Positions 11,426-22,000 of a stretch of 64,000 bases of DNA are shown here, piece by piece. The notes beneath the pieces are model-generated. The model was not told the DNA's origin, did not search any database, and worked only from the letters and a program-made list of their open reading frames with translations. Made by a program: the position numbers and the translations under genes. Source of the DNA: Carnegiea gigantea. Taxonomy: Eukaryota > Streptophyta > Magnoliopsida > Caryophyllales > Cactaceae. The stretch is from the NCBI GenBank assembly GCA_029747015.1, contig JAKOGI010000331.1, positions 62,001 through 126,000 on the forward strand, given 5' to 3'. Within the stretch, counting starts at the first letter, position 1; every line of letters begins with the position of its first letter.

Positions 11426-14160
11426 CGCTTTTGGGGAGCTTGGTAAAAACAATTGAAGTCCCAAAAGGGTTTCCATGGGATTGTGAAAAATATAAGTCAA
11501 TGAACCAAACAAAAGTGTCCAACGTATCATTATTGGAACAAAGTTCATTGACACTATTACAAACAAAGAAAAGAAACTAATAGAAGTGAAGGCAAAAATA
11601 AAGGCATGTGTAAAAATGTCAAGAGATTACATAGAGATGATTTGAACAGAATTGAAAATAATATATAGTTTGACAAGTGATAAGTTGATTTTTTTTCTAT
11701 TTGATTTGTGGTTCAAACAAAATCGAAGATAATAGTTTAACAAGGGATAAGTTGATGTTTTCCATTGTCTAATATGCTAGTGAACAATTTTGGTCTTCTC
11801 CCTTTATTATATCATGTGCTTCTGTGGCGCATAATTGTTTTGTTTCCTTTAACTATGTTATTTTGTTAGTAGTGTGTGCTTTGCTTGTAGTATGCATGTT
11901 GCTTCATTAGCCTTTTGACAGTTTTTGCGGCAACAATTGGAGAACAAGAGTTTAGTTAATCATCTTTGATGATGAATATTTAAACAAGTTTCTCAAAGAC
12001 CAATATTTTCTATTATTAGTATTGACATATAATTACAAGTTCTAGCTTCAACACAAGTAAACTTTTGTTTGCAATTCTTGATAACTATTTGTTGAAAAAT
12101 TCGAAATTATATATCCTCACCTCATTGAAGAATTGATTTCAATTTTTACAAATTTGATTCAAATGTGCTTACCTGAAAAAAAGGCTTAGTTTTGGAGTAT
12201 TTTCTCGATTAAAAAAAAAATCTTGTTTAGCAAATTATTTTTCATGGAAAATTTTGCAAAGAAATACAAAATTTCATCATCATAATTATTTAAACTCTAA
12301 GTTACCATTTAATGTAAAGATAAAGGTCGTCTTGAGTGATAGTTGCCACAATTTATGACCTGATCTTAAAGGCTATTAAGGAAATGTAAAAATGTTAATA
12401 AGGTTGATTGGATGAAAATATTAGAATTAATGATCCCATAACATTAGATGATGCGGGAAGATTCAATCCCTTGCTTGATAGTTAGGGCTTGTGAAATCAA
12501 CTCTGTCGAAGTGAAATTTCTAATAACTACAAACTACTAATGCATAGTAAATGCGATCTGTGTTCTTATTGGAAAATCAATGGCATCGAAGACACAAGCA
12601 TAAAAATTAGTTTGCCAAATAAAAAAATAGTTGCAATCCTTTAGTTTTTAGAAAAGTCTACTCTTTATCTAAGACAACACAATTCAAATAGAAGCAAAAT
12701 CAAAACAACCAATCTACTACTTGAATGTCAATATCAAATTCCAAATATGGAATCAGCCAACAGATATGAAATAGCACAAAGTCTAACACTGAACAAAGAT
12801 CCTAAGAATCATAACTCATTGTGTGGAAATAAATAGTTAACTAATGTCCGAATGGCTAATGGCATAACCAACAAAAAAACTACAATACAAGCTTCCCCTT
12901 GGCTTCTATTCTGCTAATATAGTATGCCATGGGCTTACAACCTTTTTCTTAATTACCTTCTCGGGCGTGGAATGCTCGGAATCTTCATTCTAATGAAGAA
13001 GAGCAATGCACCAGAGATTGACACATTATGCACATAAATATTCTCAACAAGTGAACGTTTATGTTGATTTGTGATCACATTAGGTTTGACAATTTTTTGA
13101 AATTTCACGTGTTATGGTCTAAATGAAGATCAAGAGTCCATAACCATATTGAAGTGTTAACCATCTAATGATGATGGCAAATAAACGGCATGAGTAAAAA
13201 TAGTTAACTGAAAATTCGATCAAATTACCTTGTACAAAACATCAACATACCTGTAAGAAGTGGTTCAAATGAGTGAATAACTATGGCTATGCTAGACCAT
13301 AGTTGTAGAAGCCAAAAGGTGCCGTAAAGGCAAGATGAAGAAGCCAAATTGCAGGAGAGATCGTAAGTGTAAATGTTAGTTGTCTACATTCACTATTACC
13401 AATCACTAGTATCAAGAAGATAAGCTCGACAAGGGTATTCGAAATGGCAAGACACAAGGATCATACTTTAGGCTAATGTGAACTAACTAGAAGGTATGTC
13501 CAAAGGTGCAACCAAAGATAAAAAAGACATTTCCAAGTCTTTTAATGTTCACTGATGCTGAAATTAGATGTTTCATTTGAACATGAGACAATATCTGGAT
13601 TAGAAATACAGTATCAAAGTGAAGAATGGTTACATCTCTTTTGACCTTTGGACCTCACATACTTCCTAGTGTACGTCTTTTTGCGATTTCTTTTCTTTTA
13701 ATTAGGAAAGTTGTGCACATCTAAAATACTGCTATTTCTATTCCATTATCTTCTTCCTAGTCAACAACTGTTACTATCAAACATTTGAGTTTCCTGAGTG
13801 AATATTAGACCATTGTTGGCCAATACTCTCCTGGTGTCTCCATTAAAGCGAGAATCGAGTAGAACGAGGGGATTAGAAATATATCCAACCAAAAACATGA
13901 AAGAAATGTTAGGGCTTAATATGTTTACCACTTTACCGTAATATTCGAAAATTTTGCCTCCAGTTTTAAGGTCTGAACTTCCATGACTTCATTGAGTTAT
14001 AGTGCTAATTCCTCTGTAGTTGGCCCACCATCAACTCCAAATTCATTGAACCTAAGGGAATAGATCTCATCAATACAAAGGGGAAAAAAAAACCATACCA
14101 GGATGTGAACATTAATATAAAACATAATAAAAGATAAAAGCTAAACCATAACAACAGGGC
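11426..14160. other. AT-rich intergenic sequence, nothing recognised
   Basis: I see no reading frame of note, no splice-consistent exons, no terminal repeats and no tandem structure on either strand. It may contain element remains too old to recognise by eye. Confidence 0.5.
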
Positions 14161-14163
14161 TAA

Positions 14164-14498
14164 GGGCCTGCTCTTTTCGTTGGAAAATATGGGTTGGAAA
14201 TGGGTTAAGTTCGTTGAGATTGGTTGAAATCAGTTGAAGTGGGTATTTTTTTGGTTGAAGTGAGTTGAAGTGGATTGAAGTAGGTTGAAGAGTGTTAAAT
14301 TGTATTGAAGTTGATTGAATTGGATTGAAATTTTTTTATATGATGGGTAGAAGTTGGTCAAAATATTGGAAAGTAGGTTTAAGTTGGTTGATGTAGGTTG
14401 AGATGGATATTTTTTTATTGTTCGGTGAAGTGGATTGAAGTGGGCTGAAATTGATTGAAGTAAGTAAATTGAGCTTCACCAACGAAAAGAACGAGACC
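14164..14498. mobile_element. Tourist-like (PIF/Harbinger) MITE
   Basis: The 3-bp duplication TAA (14161-14163 and 14499-14501) flanks a 335-bp element. The left end is GGGCCTGCTCTTTTCGTTGG and the right end, reverse-complemented, GGTCTCGTTCTTTTCGTTGG. GG-starting ends with a TAA duplication are the Tourist signature. The interior is built from many GTTGAAGTGG / GATTGAAG repeats and has no coding capacity. Confidence 0.8.
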
Positions 14499-14501
14499 TA
14501 A

Positions 14502-15120
14502 GTGATAATTTTAACTTATACATCTAGGCAACTGAGTGGAGAATGTAAAGAATACCTAACTCAAGGAGAGAGAATTTACATAGGATGCAAGTGATACTGT
14601 GAAGTAAATATAGAAGACAAAAAGCAGCCTTGTACAGATCCATGAATGATAAGTTTGAGCCTTAGCGTAAAACACAAGAAACCAAAGCTCTTTTATAGGT
14701 AGAAGCCAAGAAGTGTCACATTCACTATAAAGAGTCTTATTTGAAATGTAAATTCCATAATTCACTCACGAGGCCCAAAAAAAAAAAACTTAAAAAGGTA
14801 TGCCACCATCAATGTCAATCTAGACATAAATGTTCAATGCATTTTAACATTACTCTTCCTAGGATAACTTGGCATAATAGCCTATATGGAAAATTTTGCT
14901 TCCATTTATAGTATTCAAGTTCTATGTATTGTTTTTGGGGAGGAGGGGAGTTAAAAAAAAAAAAAAAAGCATGCATTATTCCCAGTGACCAAGATTATGA
15001 TGCTCTTGAAATATCAAGTTTGTGCAAAGCACTTGAAAAATGACTTGCCAAGTTGATCTTGCATTAGTTATCATACATAGTTTTATAGATTTTCTTGCTA
15101 TTAAGGTCTTTTGATATAGA
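14502..15120. other. AT-rich intergenic sequence, nothing recognised
   Basis: Contains only short frames and an A-run near 14,953-14,968. No element ends or exons were seen. Confidence 0.45.
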
Positions 15121-15497
15121 AGAATCGAAGTAAACATCTATAACCTCAAGTGTAGGGTTTATCACTTAGTATTTGGGTATCGTCCATAGAGGAACTGAGT
15201 TTTCAAGCACCGAAATTAACTTAAGTATTTCAAGCTAGGTTAAATGAAAAGGGGGTGAAAAACAAGCTACATTAAACTAGTAACCACAAAAAAGGGCTTT
15301 GGGCTTGTGATTTGACCAATTAACTAATTAAGTAACTAAGGCAAGCCCTGACCTACTAAACCTATATCGACAATTGAAGATAGTCAGTTGCACCAACAAA
15401 GCACACCCAAGCCCTCTTTCAAGGGTTATGGGCCAGACTAGTTGGCCTAACCACCTATTTCATATGATTAGCCCAATTATACTACAAGATTAGTGTT
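15121..15497 (-). repeat. Antisense Athila-type LTR fragment
   Basis: The reverse complement resembles the plus-strand LTR at 40,969-42,366, in the part near 42,060-42,350. Shared words in the same order are AGGGCTTGGGTG, GGTGCAAC, TTAATTGGT, AAATCACAA and, at the end, GACGATACCC...ACACTTGAGG against GACGACACCC...GCACTTGGGG. It is therefore the 3' part of a related LTR lying on the minus strand, well diverged. Confidence 0.55.
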
Positions 15498-15974
15498 GGG
15501 TATGAAATGCCCCAAAATTAATATGCCTAGATTCCCCGGTAATGACACCAAAAACTTGATCACCACCACAAGTTCACGAGTATTGTAATATAGATCAAGG
15601 TCGTTAGACAGAGACTAGATCAGATTACTAAATATTCCTATGGAAGATTTGCTAAGTGAAATCAAGATTTGGTTTGGATTATAAATATCAAACACTAGAC
15701 AATAAAGCCTAACTTCAATGGCTAAAAACATCTAGGTGCTAGCATCAACTAATGTGTCGATCTAACAAGTCAAACATGCATTTTTCACCTTACTGATTGA
15801 TTCCATGGTCAATAATGCTAGAGAATTCACAACTTTCTTTCAAAACAGAGTGAATTGACATAATCAACTGATTGCTAATTTTCATTAGATCTTAATTGAA
15901 TCAAGTTTAGGAATATGATTCTCACAAGGCCACTCAACTCGTAATCCTTTCTCAAGTGATTATTAAATCAAGTC
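15498..15974 (-). repeat. Antisense Athila 5' LTR end and primer-binding site, cut by the Tat insertion
   Basis: Reverse-complementing 15,533-15,554 gives TTTTTGGTGTCATTACCGGG, a decayed form of the tRNA-Asp-type primer-binding site used by Athila elements; the changes are C-to-T or G-to-A. The LTR would extend from about 15,555 rightwards. It is interrupted at 15,974 and continues after the Tat element at 30,318. The stretch at 15,498-15,532 (GTTGGGTATGAAATGCCC) resembles the LTR start near 35,530. Confidence 0.5.
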
Positions 15975-16538
15975 TGTAGGAGGCAAAAAATATCCGTCCA
16001 ATTAAGACCCGCCATGTGGAAGATTCTATATTTCGCCCAATTATACGCTGCCAAGTGTTAAACTAAATATTTGATGAATAATTATAACGACCAATCAGAA
16101 AGCGCCACGTGTCGCAATGATGCAGAAAATAAATTATTATTCCTTTCCTTTTGAGGGATAATTAATAGGAAATCCTCATGTCATTCCTTTATAAAAAGGA
16201 AACTAGTCCTCCCATTTGAAGGGGGATTTTTTTTGGAAGAAATCACAAGAGCTCAAGAATTCTCTCTAGCAGAAGACAATAAGCATCCCAAATACGTGCC
16301 GTCTACTGGTAGAGATTCAAACTCACATCCTGACTGAGATTAAGCCTCATAGGCCCTCTCTCAGGAACAAATTTATTCAAACTCACTCAAGGAGATTGAA
16401 TCAGAGGACTTGTTATACTTGTTCTTGTAACAGCTATACAGAGATTGTACCCATTCTTTGATATAAATACAAAAAAAAATTCACTTTGTTGCTCAATTTC
16501 TTGTCTAATTGATTGCAGGCTCGGAATTTGTGTTTACA
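15975..16538 (+). repeat. 5' LTR of the Tat element, with promoter motifs
   Basis: 564 bp, from TGTAGGAGG to GTGTTTACA. Promoter-like motifs are a CCAAT box (16,091-16,095), a CACGTG G-box (16,106-16,111) and a TATA box (TATAAAAA, 16,190-16,197). A late TTGATATAAATAC near 16,458-16,470 could be a second TATA or polyadenylation-region motif. The spacing fits transcription starting about 16,220-16,230. Confidence 0.95.
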
Positions 16539-16540
16539 AA

Positions 16541-16560
16541 TTTGGCACGCTCGGTGGGAC
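16541..16560 (+). other. Primer-binding site of the Tat element
   Basis: Directly after the LTR and a short AA spacer comes TTGGCACGCTCGGTGGGAC, a TGG-starting sequence of the kind used as tRNA primer site in Tat-group elements. I did not assign the tRNA. Confidence 0.7.
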
Positions 16561-16619
16561 CTTCTCTGCCTCTCATCTCTTTTTTCAAATCACGAACTCT
16601 ACACTTGCCTGAAGACGAT

Positions 16620-19055
16620 ATGGCCCCTAAGAACGCCATACCTCAACTTTCAAGGAGAGCTGTCCGATCCACGTCTCAAGGATCAACAACCGTTAGCATT
16701 ACATCTAGCGGGGTTGTGACCCGAAGTATGGCAAAAGCTGCTGCTGTGATTGCCATGAAACAATCAGTTGGGACTGTTCCTTCGCAGTCTCGCAAAATCC
16801 CAAGGCTCGACTCGAACCTGCTCGAAGGAGTCAACAAAGTCAATTCACATCCTCTGAAGCAAAAATCTGTTGCAGGCCTCGAGATGCACCCAACAATATG
16901 TCAAGAGATGGACGAGCTTCGAACTCAGACAAACTCCACCTTCAAACCTTTCGATAAAGAAGATCATGACTATGCTAGCAGTGACTCCTTACCGGCATCG
17001 CCAAGAGAGTTGGTCGCTGAATCAGAGAACGAGTCTTCCAATTCCGTCATCATGCCGGCCATGGTGACGGAAGCGACCAACGTAGAGGAACAACTTGCAA
17101 GCATGAAAGCAACATTGGAGAAGCTCGCTAAGGAAAATCTAGAGAAAGACGCTCAAATCAAGCGCCAAAGTGAGCAGATCGCTACGCTGATGAAGAAGCT
17201 CGAGAAGCGGCTATTTGAGTCTTCTAGCAAAGGCTCGGATGGCGAAGAGTCTGAGAAGGAGTCTAACCGCAGCGAAGACTCTGATGACGAGCGCATGAAG
17301 AAGAAGGAACCCTCATTAGCGTCGATGTCTGTCGAACAGATTCAAAGCCTAATCGCAAATGCTGTCAAAACCCAATTAGGGGGAGGATCCCGCAAGACGC
17401 ATCTGTACACGAAGCCTTACATAAAAAGGTTCGATGCTCTCCGCATGCCTCACGGATACCAGCCCCCTAAGTTCAACCAATTTGACGGTAAGGGCAATCC
17501 CAAACAGCACATCGCCCACTTTATTGAGACGTGCAGCAATGCTGGTACTGAGGGAGATAGATTAGTGAAGCAGTTTGTCCGTTCTCTCAAAGGAATCGCC
17601 TTCGACTGGTATACGGATTTGGAGCCTGAGTCTATTAACAGCTGGGACCAAATGGAGCATGAATTCCTTAACAGGTTCTATAGTACCCAGCGCACTGTTA
17701 GTATGACGGAGTTGACAAATACTAAGCAGTGGAAGGATGAGCCGGTCCTTGATTACATCAACCGCTGGAGATCTCTCAGCCTTGAATGCAAGGACCGTCT
17801 CTCCGAGGCCTCCGCTGTCGAGATGTGTGCTCAGGGCATGGAGTGGGACCTGCTTTATGTCTTGCAGATAAGCAAGCCCAGGACCTTTCAAGAACTAGCT
17901 ACAAAGGCGCACGACATGGAGATGACGATAGCAAATCGTCGCAGCAAGCCGTCCCCCTCATATGAGTTCAAGAAGGACAAAGGTGAGATCAAGAAGAGCT
18001 CAAAGCCCTCCAAGGTGCCTGCAAAAGAATCCATGGCCACTTCCGTTGAGGAGCCTGTACAGATTTCAGGCAAATTTAGGCCAGAAGAAAAGAAAGGAAC
18101 ATCCTCGAGGGACGTTGGACGGAAGCGACCAACGTTAAAGGAGCTCCAAGAAAAGAAGTACCCGTTTCCTGATTCAGACTTGTCAGGAATGCTGGATGAC
18201 CTACTTGAAAATAGGATCATCGAACTCCCCGAACCTAAGCGACCAGAAGAAGCTGGAAGGACAAGTGACCCGAAGTACTGTCGCTATCACAGGGTTGTTA
18301 GCCATCCCTTAGAGAAGTGTGTCACTCTCAAAGAGCGCATCATGCAGCTGGCAAAGGATAGCAAGATCATATTGGACCTGGATGACTTTGCCGGGGCCAA
18401 TCAGGTCTCTGCTGAGGTAGAGTGTCTTCCTCTATCATGGCAGCCAAAGTCTACTCGAACCCATAAACGAAGGGAGAGTAGCGTTGTTGCTTCTCAAAAG
18501 GAAAAACTATTCACCATTCAGTTCGGAAGCTTGGAACCCGTTATCGTCCCCTTGACAATTGGGAGGCCAATGATGAGGACAAATTCTAATCCGGTCGAAG
18601 ATGGAGAAGGGTGGACGCTTGTCACTCAAAGGAGGCCAAGGAATCCAAAACAAACTCAGCCACCGCCCCTTCGCCAAAGAAAGAGACAAGGCAGGAAGAA
18701 GACTTCTCGATGTGCAAAGAGCAAGAGAAAATCAAAGGCTGGCAAGAGACACGAAGTCCAACCAATTGACTTACTCGAGCAGGAGCCGCTCGTTCCTATC
18801 ACACTGGAGGAATTTTTCCCTGTAAGATTTTTTGAGAAGATCACTGTTAACATGACACCGTGTTATGAGCTGGAGAATGAGGAGGATGAGAAGGAAGCAA
18901 AGTTAGAAAAACCTCCCAAAAATGATGATGAGGCTCTAACTAGTTTAGAGGCCTTGCCGATCTGTGACGATTGGAGACAAATCTTCAGCTTGCCAAAAGA
19001 AATACGTCAACAGATTGTTGCTGCCTTGCAGCACCCAAAGCTTTATGTTGACTAG
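16620..19055 (+). CDS. Tat gag polyprotein
   Basis: The frame is open from 16,509, but that start lies inside the LTR. The ATG at 16,620 (MAPKNAIPQLSR) is the better start and gives 811 residues. It encodes the capsid/nucleocapsid precursor. Visible parts: a serine- and charge-rich N terminus; a coiled coil at about 156-199 (EEQLASMKATLEKLAKEN); a retrotransposon gag domain at about 282-441 (FNQFDGKGNPKQHIAHF, FDWYTDLEP, EFLNRFYST); a basic linker; a Tat-style cysteine-histidine cluster YCRYHRVVSHPLEKC near 554-568; and a basic block near 18,680-18,760. The usual CX2CX4HX4C knuckle is absent. It ends at a single TAG (19,053-19,055), with the pol ATG directly following in the same frame. Confidence 0.9.
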   Translation: MAPKNAIPQLSRRAVRSTSQGSTTVSITSSGVVTRSMAKAAAVIAMKQSVGTVPSQSRKIPRLDSNLLEGVNKVNSHPLKQKSVAGLEMHPTICQEMDELRTQTNSTFKPFDKEDHDYASSDSLPASPRELVAESENESSNSVIMPAMVTEATNVEEQLASMKATLEKLAKENLEKDAQIKRQSEQIATLMKKLEKRLFESSSKGSDGEESEKESNRSEDSDDERMKKKEPSLASMSVEQIQSLIANAVKTQLGGGSRKTHLYTKPYIKRFDALRMPHGYQPPKFNQFDGKGNPKQHIAHFIETCSNAGTEGDRLVKQFVRSLKGIAFDWYTDLEPESINSWDQMEHEFLNRFYSTQRTVSMTELTNTKQWKDEPVLDYINRWRSLSLECKDRLSEASAVEMCAQGMEWDLLYVLQISKPRTFQELATKAHDMEMTIANRRSKPSPSYEFKKDKGEIKKSSKPSKVPAKESMATSVEEPVQISGKFRPEEKKGTSSRDVGRKRPTLKELQEKKYPFPDSDLSGMLDDLLENRIIELPEPKRPEEAGRTSDPKYCRYHRVVSHPLEKCVTLKERIMQLAKDSKIILDLDDFAGANQVSAEVECLPLSWQPKSTRTHKRRESSVVASQKEKLFTIQFGSLEPVIVPLTIGRPMMRTNSNPVEDGEGWTLVTQRRPRNPKQTQPPPLRQRKRQGRKKTSRCAKSKRKSKAGKRHEVQPIDLLEQEPLVPITLEEFFPVRFFEKITVNMTPCYELENEEDEKEAKLEKPPKNDDEALTSLEALPICDDWRQIFSLPKEIRQQIVAALQHPKLYVD

Positions 19056-22000
19056 ATGAAAAGTGCGGGTCAACCGGCGAAAGATGTTGCTCATCATGCT
19101 GCTTGCAACACCGCCATCACTTTTACTGATGATGATCTGCTGTTGGGCTCCAAGCCTCACAACCGCCCCCTGTTCGTCACCGGTTACATCAGGGAGCAAA
19201 AAGTTAGACGGATCCTTGTAGATGGAGGGTCAACTGTTAACATCATGCCTAAGTCTACGATAAACGACTTGAGGATTACAATGGAAGAGCTTTCTAAGAG
19301 CCGAATGGTGATCCAGGGATTTAGCCTAGAGAGTCAACGCGCGATTGGTATGGTCCGCCTGGAACTAATAATGGGGGACCTATCAACATCTTCGATCTTC
19401 CATGTAATAGACTCTAAGACTTCCTACAAGTTATTGCTCGGACGCCCGTGGCTTCACGAGCATGGAATAGTAGCTTCAACTCTCCACCAATGCCTCAAGT
19501 ACTATCGCGGAGGAGAAAGAAAGATTGATGGGGATGCTAGGCCATTTACTAAAGCAGAATCACATTTCGCTGATGCCAAATTCTTTGAAGAAGCTGCAGC
19601 ACCCAAAGAGATGATGATATCAACGATTGCCTCCACAGGTGACTCAAAAGTTACCAAGAATACGCAGGCGACCACAGAGCGGGATGGTGCAAAACAGCAA
19701 CAACAGGGCAAGGAAGACAATAAACAAGTTAGCGAAATGCAACCCGCTAAACAAGTCGCAAGACAGATAGCCACTTCAGCAAACTCCATGGCACCAATTT
19801 TGAGGTATGTTCCGAAATCCCGTCGTAAGGAAGGGGAACCGCCTTTCAGTGGTGTTCTACATGCGAATGCTGAAGATAAGATTGTTTGGAAGGCTAATGA
19901 GGCAAATTTGGATGCCCTTAAAGGCAGTGCTACGTTACCGACACGGAAAGCGTACCAGCCAAAAGTGAGCAGACACCCCCTCCCTGGGTTTGTCTCCCCT
20001 TCTAAAGCTTTCTTGAAAGAGGAAGAGGTGTTGCCACATATGCGTACCAAGGACCGATTCGATCCAAATGCATATAAGCTTATGGAAAGAGCCGGTTATA
20101 ACTTTCAAAACCCCGCCACCTTGGGGAAGATAATCGAAGTCAAGCCTCATGGCCTCAATGATACTCAAAAAATGATCCAAGAGCAAGGAGGTTCAGTGAG
20201 CATCTCTAAAGTCGGACTTGGTTATACACCGTCACAGCCAGTCAAAATCTCGGGCCGACGAAAGAACAAGCAGTCAGCCGTTCAACACATCTCCGCCGAG
20301 GAGATAGATGAGAGTGAAAAGGAAGATGATCTACCTAGCAAGAGGACTTCTGTATTTGACAGATTACAATCATCGAGTTCAACAAAACGGCCATCTGTCT
20401 TCACCAGAATTGGCGCACAGCCAAAGCTTTCAATATTCAATAGGATCAAGAAGGGGATAGAGCCCTCGAAGACGCCTTCCCAAAGGTTCAAAGGCTCCGT
20501 GTTTAACCGTCTAGGTGATACAAGCGAAGTACGAAGTTCTATTCCTTCACGGATGAAACGACTTTCAACCTTGGACGTTAAGACGGAAGGTTCGTTGCGA
20601 GTGAAAAGGCGCACTGTGATCCTCACTGGTCAACAAAGTAACCCTGACCCTAACGAGCAGGAAGAGCGAGGTGAAATGGCCTCCTCTCACTATATCACAG
20701 GTCGAGAATACGAGGATTCGGACTCAGAGACAGAGCTTGCAGAGACTCCTAAAGCCCTTGAGGATGGGGGGCAAGCTACGGTCGATGATCTGAAAGAATT
20801 GAATCTTGGTACCATAAACGAACCTCGCCCCATTTATGTAAGTTCGTTGCTGACACCTGAGGAGGAAAGCCAGTACTTTAATCTCCTCTTGGAATATAAG
20901 GACGTGTTCGCATGGAGCTATAAAGAAATGCCAGGGCTTAATCCCAAAGTTGCTGTCCATCGCCTGTCCATCAAAAGGGGACTGTCTCCAAAAAAGCAGC
21001 CGCAGCGACGTTTCCGTCCAGAATTGGTACCTGAGATTGAGAAAGAAGTCAATAAACTCATTGAAGCAGGGTTTGTTCGGGAGGTAAAATATCCAACCTG
21101 GATCGCAAACATTGTCCCCGTAAGGAAGAAAAATGGACAACTTCGCATCTGCGTAGACTTTCGGGATCTCAATGATGCATGTCCGAAGGACGATTTTCCG
21201 CTCCCTATCACTGAACTCATGGTTGATTCGACTACGGGGCACGAGACCTTATCATTCATGGATTGTACTGCGGGGTATAATCAAATCCAAATGGCACCAG
21301 AAGACCAGGAGGCCACAGCTTTTCGCACACCTAAAGGCATTTTCTGTTACAAGGTGATGCCTTTCGGCTTAAAGAATGCGGGGGCAACATATCAAAGAGC
21401 AATGCAAAATATTTTTGATGACATGCTCCACAAGACAGTTGAGTGTTACGTCGATGACTTAGTGGTCAAGTCTAAAAAGAAATGTGATCATATTTCAGAT
21501 CTTCGTAGCGTTTTTGAACGTCTGCGAAAATATCAGTTGAAAATGAACCCACTTAAGTGTGCATTTGGCGTCACTTCTGGGAAATTCTTGGGCTTTGTCG
21601 TCCGCTATAAAGGGATTGAGATTGACCAATCCAAGATCAAAGCAATCCAAGAAATGCCTGAGCCTAAGAATCTCAAAGAGCTTCGTGGCCTTCAAGGTCG
21701 CCTGGCATATATTCGAAGGTTCATATCAAATCTAGCTGGACGTTGTCACCCCTTCAGCCACCTCATGGAAAAGGGAGCATCTTTTGATTGGGACGAGTCA
21801 TGCAGCGAAGCCTCTGCTAAAATCAAGAAGTACTTGTCGAATCCTCCAGTATTGGGAGCACCAGTTCTTGGCAAGCCTCTTATACTCTACATCGCAGCTC
21901 AAGAACAATCATTGGGAGCATTGTGTGTTCAAAAGAATGAGGAAGGAAAAGAAGTTGCTTTGTATTACTTAAGCCGTACATTGGTGGGGGCTGAACTGAA

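Noticed and set aside
16509..16619. Earlier gag start inside the LTR and primer site
   Set aside because: It would read through the LTR end and the primer-binding site; the ATG at 16,620 follows them and begins gag-like sequence.
19502..21259. Several minus-strand open frames of 110-180 codons opposite pol
   Set aside because: They are shadows of the dense pol coding region, with no family motifs and no support from splice sites.
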